Source of the DNA: Micromonospora globbae
GTDB lineage: Bacteria > Actinomycetota > Actinomycetes > Mycobacteriales > Micromonosporaceae
Direction: 5' to 3'
Assembly (NCBI RefSeq): GCF_003610785.1
Contig: NZ_RAQQ01000011.1
Span: 124,001 to 188,000 of the forward strand
Length of the DNA: 64,000 bases
The position numbers and the translations under genes were made by a program. Under the pieces are notes generated by a model. The model was not told the origin of the DNA, ran no database searches, and worked only from the letters and a program-made list of their open reading frames with translations. This document shows positions 17,547 through 24,943 of this stretch, piece by piece. Position 1 is the first letter of the stretch; each line of letters starts with the position of its first letter.

Positions 17547-17819
17547 GGACGTTCTCCCCCCGGCACCGCTGCGGAACGCGCGTGTCCCGCTTTTCCCATA
17601 CTCAGGTGCTACTCCTGGCTACGCTCCGCCATACGCTGACTTCACCCAGTGGTGGGAAGGGGTTCGGAAAGGCCTCCTGAATGTGAAAATTCATGTAGGA
17701 TTTCCGGTTCTGCCCAGTGCGTCGTCCCGCCCGGCATCGGGTGGTTCAGTCGTCGACTTACTCCGGTAACGTCCAGTCGTCGGAAGGGGTGACGGTCCCG
17801 AGCGACACTAGGGGGTGAA

Positions 17820-18404
17820 ATGGTCACGAAACGATCCTCAGTGGATCCGATCGCGGCGCCCGGCCCACCGAAAGTCGCGGTCCGAGCAGCCGAAAAGCGG
17901 GGGTACGCGGTGCCGATGGAGCAGCACGACCGGTCCGGTCGGCCGGCCGTGGGTGACGGGACGCCGGAACGGGGCGCGGCAGGTGTCGCCCTCGCCGAAC
18001 GGCGGCGCCCCCGGTGGCGGCAGCGCCTGTCCCTGACCCTCGATCTCATCCGGGCGAACCCCACGGGCCGGATCGCCCTGAAGATCTTCGTGGCCATCGC
18101 CGGTGCGATCGTCGTCACGGTCGGCGTTGCCCTCATCCCCCTGCCCGGGCCGGGCTGGCTGCTGGTGATCGCCGGCCTCGGCATCTGGGCCGTGGAGTTC
18201 CACTGGGCCAAGCGACTGCTCGCCTTCACCCGCCGCAACGTCCAGAGCTGGACCCGGTGGGTGACGCGACAGTCACTCGCGGTGCGCTTCGTGCTGGGCG
18301 CGGTGGGCCTCGTCTTCGTGGCGGCCGTGCTCTGGCTCTCCCTCAAGTACAGCCTCGGCATCGACGTGGTCGCCCGGATCATGCACTACCTCGCGACGCA
18401 CTGA
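17820..18404 (+). CDS. TIGR02611/PGPGW-family membrane protein
   Basis: A 194-residue protein. ATG at 17820 follows AGGGGGTG. The first 80 residues are polar and probably cytoplasmic. Helices then follow: ALKIFVAIAGAIVVTVGVALIPLPGPGWLLVIAGLGIWAVEF, containing the hallmark PLPGPGW motif, and AVRFVLGAVGLVFVAAVLWLSL near the C-terminus. The family is widespread in actinobacteria and has no established role. It is the last core gene before tRNA-Val and the inserted element. An internal ATG at 17916 is an alternative start. Confidence 0.85.
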   Translation: MVTKRSSVDPIAAPGPPKVAVRAAEKRGYAVPMEQHDRSGRPAVGDGTPERGAAGVALAERRRPRWRQRLSLTLDLIRANPTGRIALKIFVAIAGAIVVTVGVALIPLPGPGWLLVIAGLGIWAVEFHWAKRLLAFTRRNVQSWTRWVTRQSLAVRFVLGAVGLVFVAAVLWLSLKYSLGIDVVARIMHYLATH

Positions 18405-18454
18405 CCCCGGATTCGCCGTCCGCCCACAGGATCAGGTACAGTCATCCGCGCTGA

Positions 18455-18526
18455 GGGCGATTAGCTCAGCGGGAGAGCGCTTCGTTCACACCGAAGAGGT
18501 CACTGGTTCGATCCCAGTATCGCCCA
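18455..18526 (+). tRNA. tRNA-Val (anticodon CAC)
   Basis: Acceptor stem GGGCGAT / ATCGCCC (18455-18461 and 18519-18525) with discriminator A. D arm GCTC...GAGC, anticodon stem CTTCG / CGAAG around loop TTCACAC (anticodon CAC, reading GTG), and T arm ACTGG-TTCGATC-CCAGT. CCA is not encoded. The 3' half is repeated at 23329-23376, so the tRNA served as an integration site; the left copy keeps the gene intact. Confidence 0.95.
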
Positions 18527-18530
18527 CGCA
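18484..18530 (+). repeat. Left attachment site (attL), 3' half of tRNA-Val
   Basis: 47 bp from the anticodon loop through the tRNA 3' end and four following bases. The sequence recurs at 23329-23376 with one inserted C. Homology continues past the tRNA for about 55 bp on both sides (ggccattccc..catcgggggt..cccgtacagcagc). Confidence 0.88.
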
Positions 18531-18534
18531 GGTC

Positions 18535-18569
18535 AAAGGCCATTCCCGGTCATCGGGGGTGGCCTTTTT
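18535..18569 (+). terminator. tRNA-Val terminator
   Basis: AAAGGCCA pairs with TGGCCTTT around a GC-rich inner stem, followed by TTTTT. The matching sequence right of the second tRNA copy has lost the T tract. Confidence 0.7.
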
Positions 18570-18617
18570 GCTGCCCGTACAGCAGCCGAGGTCGTTCTGT
18601 GCGGGCGCTACCGAGGT

Positions 18618-18952
18618 GTGGTGAACGTGGCCGACGTGCTGAGGGTCGAGGATCTTCGCCGGGTGTGCGGCATGCTGCTGGACGCAGCGGAGAAGCGGTT
18701 CGGCGCGGAGGTCGATCTGTCGGGCCTCGGTGTCGACCACTATTGGAACGTCGACCTGCGGTCCGCGTTCGAGCTGGCGCATGACCCGGCGGCGGCAATC
18801 GACGTCGGGCAGAGCAGTGACGACGTTGCGGAACTGCGCGCGCTGCTGCGCACGACATGCCGGTGCTCTGGCACGACCTGCAACACCTCGCGGGCGTTCT
18901 GCGGCTGCTGGCGTACCTCGACCTGCCAGCCGCCAGCACTGGCGACAGCTGA
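18618..18952 (+). pseudogene. Integrase-adjacent hypothetical gene, frameshifted
   Basis: The first 75 codons (ADVLRVEDLRRVCGMLLDAAEKRFG, VDHYWNVDLRSAFEL, SDDVAELRALLR) have strong coding character. At about 18850 the frame fails and a second frame carries the rest: DMPVLWHDLQHLAGVLRLL, then AYLDLPAA and a stop at 18950-18952. The joined protein would be about 110 residues and resembles small acidic proteins often found beside actinomycete integrases and cargo. One base change near 18848-18855 would repair it. It is inside the relic element, so decay is more likely than error. Confidence 0.6.
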
Positions 18953-18999
18953 CGGTGCACCCTGCGCATCTGAGCCGCCGGGACCTGACCGGGTGTGTG

Positions 19000-19405
19000 T
19001 CAGATGCCGAGGAAATCGCCGAGGCGCTTGAGGGCGTCGCGGGTCGCCTTCGATGAGACCTGGGTGTATCTCCATTGTCACGGAGAAACGGGCGTGCCGG
19101 GGAGCTGCATGGCGACTCTCGGGTGGACGTCGAGGTCGGCCAGGAGCGTGGCGCCGGTGCGGCGGGCGTCGTGAACGGTGATCGGCGTGACGTTGGCTCT
19201 CCCGCATCTCGTCTGCCAGGAGCGTTGGAAGTTGCGCGGCTCGATGGGTGTGCCGTGGCGGATGGTGAAGACGTCCTTGCCCTGGGCATAGCATTGGCAG
19301 GTCCGGGCCACCTGGTTGATCCAGATCTGCACGTCCCGCGACTGGAGCCGGTCGAGCCGATTGGCCCCGAGGCCGGGGGCGATGTAGCGGCGGACGAACG
19401 TCTCG
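19000..19405 (-). pseudogene. Tyrosine recombinase (integrase) remnant
   Basis: Reading leftward from 19405, the remnant keeps part of the core-binding domain (CETFVRRYIAPGLGANRLDRLQSRDVQIWINQ in order). It then jumps to the catalytic C-terminus (GTPIEPRNFQRSW, TVHDARRTGATLLADLDVHPRVAMQ), so the middle with the first catalytic Arg is deleted. After MQ, a 1-nt and a 2-nt loss disturb the frame, which then returns to KATRDALKRLGDFLGI and a stop at 19000. HxxR and other late motifs survive, but the protein is dead. Orientation toward tRNA-Val fits an att-adjacent integrase. Confidence 0.78.
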
Positions 19406-19424
19406 CAGGTCGCCAGCGCAACGT

Positions 19425-19565
19425 CAGCGCCTCACCGTGCCAGGCGAGACCGTCGCCGCCGAGCTGGTCCGCGACCTCGCCGCGAAGCCCTGGCCTCTCG
19501 CACGCTTGCATGGCCCGCACAAAGATCGTCTTTGGGGGAATGACGCAAGGGTGTTGACGGCTTAG
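19425..19565 (+). pseudogene. C-terminal fragment of an unidentified gene
   Basis: Forty-six codons with strong third-position GC (RLTVPGETVAAELVRDLAAK, then PWPLARLHGPHKDRLWGNDARVL) and a stop overlapping the end of the secreted-protein gene. No start is present. It abuts the integrase remnant, so it is probably a piece of another element gene exposed by deletion. Confidence 0.3.
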
Positions 19566-19975
19566 AAGTAGGGGTCCAGGTAGCTGCCCCAATTCCAGTG
19601 ACCGTCTACCGCGAAACCAATGTACGTGTTGATGGTGGCTGGGACCGAAGGCCCGTCCAGCACAGAGGTGAAGTAGTAGATGCCGTTACCTGGGTCGAGA
19701 CAGGCTTGCCACGTGTAGGTTCCGGCGGCGAGAGTTATGTCTCGGAGCCAGATGTTCTCAGAGCCTCTCACGGTGCCCCACGCGTACCGCCCGCTAGCCA
19801 ACGTGATGGACCTGGTTTGGCATGACCTAGCCATGGAGTCGTTAGGGCTTGCCGATATCCACTGGATCTTGTCGAGGTATGCGGTTTGGGCCGCCTGCGC
19901 GGGTGAACCTAGCGCCAAGAGTGCGGCAGTTGCCGTCACGACCACCGCGAGAAAGGCCCGAGTCCTCTTGAGCAT
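19562..19975 (-). CDS. Secreted protein of unknown function
   Basis: A 137-residue precursor. ATG at 19975 follows AAGGAGG. The signal peptide RTRAFLAVVVTATAALLALGSPAQAA is probably cleaved before QTAYLDKIQW. The mature protein (about 110 residues) has two Cys (SCQTRSITLAS and ACLDPGNGIYYF), repeated SG(R/T)Y.W patterns, and is rich in aromatic residues, suggesting a small extracellular beta-sheet protein. I recognise no family. Codon use is less GC-biased than in neighbours, consistent with recent transfer in the relic element. Confidence 0.75.
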   Translation of the reverse strand: MLKRTRAFLAVVVTATAALLALGSPAQAAQTAYLDKIQWISASPNDSMARSCQTRSITLASGRYAWGTVRGSENIWLRDITLAAGTYTWQACLDPGNGIYYFTSVLDGPSVPATINTYIGFAVDGHWNWGSYLDPYF

Positions 19976-20564
19976 CTACGCCTCCTTGGTCGACGCTCGG
20001 CATCGACCCTCGTCATGCTGATATAGCGGACTGGCCGGACCGGTCCTCCGCCCAGTTATCGAGCCGGACAGTAGGCATCCCCGTGCTATGCAGACGGATG
20101 GAGGCTAGCAGATCAACCCGGCCCCGCGGCCTCATCGCTCCACTTAGTACCGATCATCGCCTCGAGGCAACAGTGCCCGGTCACAGGTCAGTGCGGATCG
20201 TCGCCGGTGGATACTTCTGCTGTTCGTGCCGCCTCCCGGATCGACCACCTCGCCATCCAGCACTGGGTGACGGAGCTCGGCGCCGTGGCAGAGCCGCCGG
20301 CGGCCTTCCGAGGCCGTCCAAGACCGGTGGCACGCCGTCGACGAACCCACCTCGTCGCGCTCGTCTGCGCTGGCGCACGGTGTAGCACGAACGCCCGCCG
20401 AGTAGCCACGGCGCTCCACACGGCCGGACTATCCCGTACGTCCCGCGCCTGGCGTTCACACCGAAGCGTCATGGGCAGTCTTCCACTGCTCGGGACCGGC
20501 CGCCCGTCCCCGGCTTTGGCGAAGCTGTCCCGACCGAGCGGGCCGGATCCCGTACGCTTCGGCC
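19976..20564. other. Gap in the relic element without a supported gene
   Basis: Almost 600 nt with no convincing coding frame. On the minus strand, 20188-20256 could encode a fragment reading WSIREAARTAEVSTG, which looks like a helix-turn-helix N-terminus cut off by a stop. This may be a decayed DNA-binding or excisionase gene, but it is too short to call. The promoter of the secreted-protein gene should lie near 19985-20060. Confidence 0.4.
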
Positions 20565-21170
20565 GTGTTCACCCCGATCCGCACGCGCCGGCTCACCCTT
20601 CGGCCGGTCACGATGGACGACCTTGACGACGTGTACGCGTACCAGCGCCGGCCCGACGTGTGCCGCTGGATGCTCGGCAATGAGCCGCGCAGCCGCGAGC
20701 AGTCGCGGGAGTCGGTGGCGGCGATGACAAACGAGGACGCGCTGCGTGCCGAGGGCGACGTCCTGACCTTGGCCGCGGAGGCGAATGGGCGGGTGACCGG
20801 CACCGTTGAGCTGGTCTGGCGGAGCCAGGCCGACCGCACCGCCGAGATCGGGTACGTTTTCAACCCGGAGTTCTCGGGCCGGGGGCTGGCCACCGAGGCC
20901 GTGGCGGCGCTGCTGGGATGGGGCTTCGAGGAGTTCGGCCTGCACCGCGTCTACGGCCGGTGCCACGCCGGCAACGAGGCATCGGCCCGGCTGATGACCC
21001 GGCTGGGGATGCGGTGCGAGGCGCGGCATGTCGAGAGCTACCTGTTCCGCGGCGAGTGGACCGACCAGCTCGTGTTCGCGATGTTGGCCCGGGAATGGCT
21101 GTCGCGACCGGGACAAACGAGGGGGCGAGGCACCGTTGCGCCGGCGCGGAAGTCGGTGCGCGGTGTGTGA
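20565..21170 (+). CDS. GNAT-family N-acetyltransferase (RimJ/RimL type)
   Basis: A 201-residue acetyl-CoA-dependent acetyltransferase. GTG at 20565. It opens with TRRLTLRPVTMDDLDDVYAY, the typical RimJ/RimL start, then has AEIGYVFNPEFSGRGLATEA, where the R/Q-x-x-G-x-A pyrophosphate loop is SGRGLA, and LHRVYGRCHAGNEASARLMTRLGM (C-terminal Asn/Leu-Gly motif). The substrate could be a protein N-terminus, antibiotic or small amine. About 35 extra C-terminal residues are basic. It lies within the relic element and is separate from the HTH operon by 90 nt. Confidence 0.88.
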   Translation: MFTPIRTRRLTLRPVTMDDLDDVYAYQRRPDVCRWMLGNEPRSREQSRESVAAMTNEDALRAEGDVLTLAAEANGRVTGTVELVWRSQADRTAEIGYVFNPEFSGRGLATEAVAALLGWGFEEFGLHRVYGRCHAGNEASARLMTRLGMRCEARHVESYLFRGEWTDQLVFAMLAREWLSRPGQTRGRGTVAPARKSVRGV

Positions 21171-21260
21171 GGGGTTATAAGGGCGCAGGCAGGCCGGTAG
21201 CGTTGGTGGGACGGCGGCCCGGGGGCCGATGGTGCATCCCGCGCTACGAGGAGGTTCGGG

Positions 21261-22472
21261 ATGGATTCCTTGCCGGAACTGACCTTCGGGCAGCGGTTGA
21301 AGGTCTACCGGGAGCGGTCGGGGAAGACGCGCGCGGTGCTCGGTGGGTTGGTGGGTCGCAGCGCCGAGTGGGTCAAGGCGGTGGAGACCGACCGGATCCT
21401 GCCGCCGCGCATCCACATGCTGGATCGCATCGCGCGTGCGCTCAAGGTCGACGTGTCAGCGTTGATCGGGGAGTTGAGCGACCGGTCCGCCGTGGTCAAC
21501 GGGCCGGAGCATCCGGCACTTGCGTCGGTACGGGACGCCGTGAACCGCTTCGTACTCTCCGAGGAGGCTCCCGCCGAGTCGTTGACGAGCTTGAGAGATC
21601 GGCTTGCGATGGCGTGGCGGGCACGCCATCAGGCGTCCGACCACCGAACGGTGCTGGGCGGGTTGCTGCCGGGGCTGCTGCATGATGTGCAGCGCGCCGC
21701 GTTGGGGTACGAGGGTGACGAGCGCCGGCAGGCGCAGGCGCTGTTGGCGGAGACGCTTGGGCTCACGCAGATGTTTCTCGCCTACCAACCCGCCGCCGAG
21801 CTGTTGTGGCGGGTCGCGGACCGGGCGATGGTGGCGGCGCAGGAGTCCGGCAACCCGGAGGCGGTGGCGTGCGCGGCATGGTTCCTGTGCCAGGTGCATC
21901 GGGACGCCGGCGACTGGGACACGGCTATGGCGGTGACACTGGACGTCCTGTCGACGCTGGAGCCACGGACGGCGGACGGGAACACGAATCTGCTGGCGCT
22001 CTGGGGTGCGCTGAACTTCGAGGCCGCGTACACCGCCGCTCGTGCTGGTGAGGAAGGCCGCGCCTGGCGGTACTGGGATCGCGCGGACCGGGTGGCGCAG
22101 CGCCTGCCGCAGGACTTCTACCAGCCGCAGACGTCATTCTCCCGCGTCATCATGGGCGCTCACGCGGTGACGGTGGCGGTGGAGTTGCAGAAGTCCGGTG
22201 AGGCGGTGCGGCAGGCACGCCGTCATGATTCGGCGGCGATCCCGTCGAGGCCGCGTCGGGCGCGTCATCTGATCGAGGTCGCGCGGGCGCACTACGGCAA
22301 GGACGACAAGGAACTGGCCGTGACAACCCTCCGGCGGGCCTACGAGTCGGCCCCGGAAACGATTCGCTTCAACGGGTACGCCCGCCAGATCACCTTGGAC
22401 CTGCTCGATGGCCCGCGTTCCACCCGTGCCGACGCCCGTGATCTCGCCCTGAAGGTCGGGCTTCTCTCCTGA
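21261..22472 (+). CDS. XRE-type helix-turn-helix regulator with TPR-like domain
   Basis: A 403-residue regulator. ATG at 21261 follows GAGGAGG. Residues 8-70 form an XRE helix-turn-helix (FGQRLKVYRERSGKTRAVLGGLVGRSAEWVKAVETDRILPP, in order). Residues 100-390 are alpha-helical tandem repeats (LLWRVADRAMVAAQESGNPEAVACAAWFLCQVH, and others) of the TPR-like type seen in peptide-sensing or cytosolic signal-binding regulators. It heads the cargo of three coupled Cys-motif mini-genes 150 nt downstream and probably controls them. The ligand is unknown. Confidence 0.85.
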   Translation: MDSLPELTFGQRLKVYRERSGKTRAVLGGLVGRSAEWVKAVETDRILPPRIHMLDRIARALKVDVSALIGELSDRSAVVNGPEHPALASVRDAVNRFVLSEEAPAESLTSLRDRLAMAWRARHQASDHRTVLGGLLPGLLHDVQRAALGYEGDERRQAQALLAETLGLTQMFLAYQPAAELLWRVADRAMVAAQESGNPEAVACAAWFLCQVHRDAGDWDTAMAVTLDVLSTLEPRTADGNTNLLALWGALNFEAAYTAARAGEEGRAWRYWDRADRVAQRLPQDFYQPQTSFSRVIMGAHAVTVAVELQKSGEAVRQARRHDSAAIPSRPRRARHLIEVARAHYGKDDKELAVTTLRRAYESAPETIRFNGYARQITLDLLDGPRSTRADARDLALKVGLLS

Positions 22473-22625
22473 TCTACGGGTACGAACCGTACCCGTTCCG
22501 CTCGGCGACCGCCCGTAGCTTCTTGCTCACGGGATGCGGCGGGCGGTGCGGCTGTCGCCTGGTCGTCGCGTCCCTCTCAGCTGCGAGGGCATGAGGCCGC
22601 CCTCGTGATCGACGAGGGAGGGTAT

Positions 22626-22811
22626 GTGCGGCGTGTCTCGTATGACGACTACCTCTCGGCTACCGCGCTGACTCTCGCCCGCAGGCATCGGCCGGTGTGG
22701 TCATGGAAGCTCTGGCGGCGCGTCTGCCGCTGTGGAGCAGACCTTCCCTGCCGTGCCCGGCATCGGGTTCCGATCAACCGTGGCCATTGGCCGCAGGAGG
22801 ATGAGCAGTGA
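22626..22811 (+). CDS. Cys-motif mini-protein, first of coupled trio
   Basis: A 61-residue basic protein. GTG at 22626 is favoured because GAGGGAGG precedes it by 4 nt; GTG 22605 is in frame but lacks a ribosome site. The core reads HRPVWSWKLWRRVCRCGADLPC, ending CRARHRVPINRGHWPQED, a C-x-C-x5-C-x3... cluster that may bind zinc. Its stop overlaps the next start (GTGA). Function unknown. Homologous small proteins are commonly seen beside HTH/TPR regulators in actinomycetes. Confidence 0.7.
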   Translation: MRRVSYDDYLSATALTLARRHRPVWSWKLWRRVCRCGADLPCRARHRVPINRGHWPQEDEQ

Positions 22812-22987
22812 GAAGCGGGCAGGAGCAGACGATCGTCGCCGTGCACATCCGAGGGCTCGATGGCATGTGCGTTGGCTGCCGCGCCTGGTGGTCACGGCTG
22901 ACTCCGTACCCGTGCTGGCAGGTGGAATGGGCGACCAGCCAGCAGGCCCGGACAATCACCGCTCGTTTCCTGGAGGGTGTGCGGTGA
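22808..22987 (+). CDS. Cys-motif mini-protein, second of coupled trio
   Basis: A 59-residue protein from GTG at 22808, overlapping the previous stop by 4 nt. The sequence contains GLDGMCVGCRAWWSRLTPYP and CWQVEWATSQQARTITARFL, with a CxxC and a third Cys 13 residues later. The overlaps on both sides (GTGA and GTGA) argue for a real gene, although it is short. No family name can be given. A metal-binding or protein-interaction role is only a guess from the Cys spacing. Confidence 0.68.
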   Translation: MRSGQEQTIVAVHIRGLDGMCVGCRAWWSRLTPYPCWQVEWATSQQARTITARFLEGVR

Positions 22988-23292
22988 CCACCCATGGCCC
23001 GGTCATGCCGATCTGGAGCTGCGGAGGCTGCGACCTGCCCTGGCCCTGCCCGACGCGGAAGCGGGAGCTGCGGGCCGAGTATGCCGACGCCCCGGTGTCG
23101 CTGGCCCTCTACCTCGGCTCCTACCTCGTCCAAGCCACCGAGGACATGCCCTGGACACCGGCCGGCGTGCTGCACCGCCGCTTCCTCGGCTGGACCAGGG
23201 CGGCCGACCAGCCCATGCCAGCAGTACAGCAGCGAAGTACAGCAACTGTGCCAGCCGAACCGAGCCGAGAAGCGCCTCAACAGGCCGTCTGA
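22984..23292 (+). CDS. Cys-motif mini-protein, third of coupled trio
   Basis: A 102-residue protein from GTG at 22984, overlapping the previous stop. It begins TTHGPVMPIWSCGGCDLPWP and continues with a third Cys, a C-x2-C-x5-C motif common in small actinomycete proteins (W-x-C-x-x-C-x4-P-C). LRAEYADAPVSLALYLGSYL and WTPAGVLHRRFLGW follow. The last 25 residues are low-complexity Thr/Pro/Glu and may be disordered. It ends 36 nt before the right att repeat, so the trio is the outermost cargo. Confidence 0.72.
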   Translation: MTTHGPVMPIWSCGGCDLPWPCPTRKRELRAEYADAPVSLALYLGSYLVQATEDMPWTPAGVLHRRFLGWTRAADQPMPAVQQRSTATVPAEPSREAPQQAV

Positions 23293-23328
23293 CCTCGTAC
23301 CAAGCCCGGTCCAACCGGCTCGCCGAGA

Positions 23329-23376
23329 GTTCACACCGAAGAGGTCACTGGTTCGATCCCCAGTATCGCCCACGCA
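23329..23376 (+). repeat. Right attachment site (attR), second tRNA-Val 3' copy
   Basis: Repeats 18484-18530 with one extra C in the T stem, which would break the tRNA T arm. There is no 5' tRNA half here, so this is not a tRNA gene. Homology to the left flank continues to about 23420, with an internal deletion that removes the terminator T tract. Confidence 0.88.
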
Positions 23377-23403
23377 CGTAAAGGGCCATTCCCTTTCATC
23401 GGG

Positions 23404-23476
23404 GGTGCCCGTACAGCAGCTCGCCGTGCCCCAGCACCTGCATGGGGGCTCGCAGGTGGACGTCCAGGGCGGCCAG
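23404..23476 (-). pseudogene. Second integrase C-terminal fragment, outside the right att site
   Basis: About 24 codons reading leftward as LAALDVHLRAPMQVLGHGEL, closely like the LADLDVHPRVAMQ end of the left integrase remnant. It sits immediately right of the tRNA copy, the place expected for the integrase of a second, tandemly inserted element whose remainder is lost. Too short to act. Confidence 0.55.
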
Positions 23477-23483
23477 CCGGGGT

Positions 23484-24563
23484 TCACCAGCTGATTCTGG
23501 CCGCCACCGGCAGGTGGTCGCTGCCGGTGGCCGGCAGCACCCACGAGCTCGTCGGCTCCACGCCGCGGACCAGGATCTGGTCGATCCGCACCATCGGGAA
23601 CGCTGCCGGCCAGGTGAAGCCGAAGCGGTCCCCGGCCGCGTCGTGAGCCGAGCGCAGTTGCGAGGTGATGCCGGCGAACGCGCGGTCGTCCGTGGTGCCG
23701 TTCAGATCGCCGAGCAGCACCACCCGCTCGTTCTGCTCGGCGGCGATGGCCTCGCCGAGCGCCTGCGCGTTCCGGTCCCGGTGGGCCGTCGAGAAGCCCG
23801 CCCTGGGATTGACCCGTACGGACCCCAGGTGGGCCACGTACACCGCCAGCGGGCCCTGGTCCGTGCTCACCGTGGTGCGCAGCGCCCGGGTGTAGCCCAT
23901 CCTGATGTCGACCGGCTGGGTGGCCGCCAGCGGCCCGGCGTCCATCTTGATGTCGACCGGCTGGGTGTCCGACAGTGGCAGCTTGCTCCACAGCCCGACC
24001 GTGCCCTGCACCGCGTGGTACGGGTACGCCTCCGACAGCGCATCCTCGTACGTGCCCCGGGCCTGCTCGGTCAGCTCCACCAAGGCCAGCACGTCCGCCC
24101 CGGAGGCGGCCAGGTCGCGGGCCGTGCCGACCGGGTCGGAATTGCCGGCGCCGACGTTGTGCTCGGCCACGGTGAGGTCGCCGCCGGGGTGGGACCTGTC
24201 GCCCAGCAGCCCGCCGAAGAGGTTCAGCCACACCACGGCCGGCACCAGCAGCGCGACCACCGCGGAGGCGGAGCGACGCCACAGCGCCCCGATCAGCAGT
24301 ACGGGGATGAACAGACCGAACCACGGCAGGAAGGTCTCCACCAGGCTGCCGACGTTCCCGATCCGGTTCGGGATCTTCGCATGTAGCAGCATGAGGAGCC
24401 CGAGCAGGAGTGCCAGCGCCGCGATCGGTCGGCCGCGCTTCCAGGGGCCCGGCCGGGAGGCGGCGCGTATCGCCCGGCGGATGCGGGCACGGCCGGTTCC
24501 GGCGCCGGCATCCCGGCTGCTGGCGTCGTCCCGCCCGGACTCCGCCTCGTCCACCCTCGTCAT
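23484..24563 (-). CDS. Membrane-anchored endonuclease/exonuclease/phosphatase family protein (VanJ-like)
   Basis: A 359-residue protein with three hydrophobic helices near residues 45-120 (PIAALALLLGLLMLLHAK, LPWFGLFIPVLLIGALW, SAVVALLVPAVVWLNLFGG). An extracytoplasmic EEP catalytic domain follows: AEHNVGAGN, DVLALVELTEQ, YVAHLGSVR, LLGDLNGTTDDRAF, and final SDHLPVAARI. This topology is that of VanJ-type teicoplanin-resistance phosphatases and related lipid-pyrophosphate hydrolases; the exact substrate is not shown. A 20-bp direct repeat (23903-23922 and 23948-23967) marks an in-frame 15-codon duplication around TQPVDI(K/R)M. Confidence 0.88.
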   Translation of the reverse strand: MTRVDEAESGRDDASSRDAGAGTGRARIRRAIRAASRPGPWKRGRPIAALALLLGLLMLLHAKIPNRIGNVGSLVETFLPWFGLFIPVLLIGALWRRSASAVVALLVPAVVWLNLFGGLLGDRSHPGGDLTVAEHNVGAGNSDPVGTARDLAASGADVLALVELTEQARGTYEDALSEAYPYHAVQGTVGLWSKLPLSDTQPVDIKMDAGPLAATQPVDIRMGYTRALRTTVSTDQGPLAVYVAHLGSVRVNPRAGFSTAHRDRNAQALGEAIAAEQNERVVLLGDLNGTTDDRAFAGITSQLRSAHDAAGDRFGFTWPAAFPMVRIDQILVRGVEPTSSWVLPATGSDHLPVAARISW

Positions 24564-24943
24564 GTCTGTCCTCGCTCACGTGCCGGTCACTGCTGCGGCC
24601 TCGGGTCTCGGGTGAGGTCGGCCGGGCCGGTCAGGTGGTCGTCGGGTGCCCCGACCAAGGCTCTCCACCGTGTTCCGGATACCGGCGGCAGCGGTGAGCA
24701 GGAGCATCCGGATCCCGGCGTCGGACCCGGCGGGGCTCCGGCCCACCTCGTCACCCGTGCTCTCCGTATCCCTCGTCTTCCGGCAATACGGTCTCAAGCG
24801 GGAGTTAAGGGTTCTGTAAAGGCCCGCCGGAGCCATCCGATCGTGCCGTGGATTCGGTGACAGATCCTCCCTGGGCGCCGACGCGGCTGCGCCTGCCCGG
24901 GGCGTCCGTCAGGTTCCATGAGCGGTGGGGAGCGCGGGCGGCC
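24564..24943. other. Intergenic region upstream of the VanJ-like gene
   Basis: No supported gene in about 380 nt. It contains two similar half-sites 11 bp apart, GTTAAGG (24804-24810) and TGTAAAGG (24815-24822), the spacing typical of OmpR/PhoB-type response regulator boxes. They could regulate the leftward VanJ-like gene. Confidence 0.4.

Larger units (their letters stand above)
18531..23328. mobile_element. Relic integrated element in tRNA-Val
   Basis: About 4.8 kb bounded by direct repeats of the tRNA-Val 3' end. Near the left end is a deleted tyrosine integrase reading toward the tRNA, the usual arrangement of actinomycete integrative elements. No replication initiator, FtsK/SpoIIIE-type transfer protein or excisionase remains intact, so it cannot be active. 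Surviving cargo is a secreted protein, a GNAT acetyltransferase, an HTH/TPR regulator and three coupled mini-genes. Codon use is somewhat less GC-rich than in the flanks, in the secreted protein gene especially. Confidence 0.8.

Noticed and set aside
20083-20460. Possible transposase or regulator gene
   Set aside because: Short frames in both directions lack motifs and codon bias; only a 20-residue HTH-like piece is visible.
23329-23376. Possible second tRNA-Val gene
   Set aside because: Only the 3' half is present and the T stem carries an extra C, so it is an attachment-site copy.
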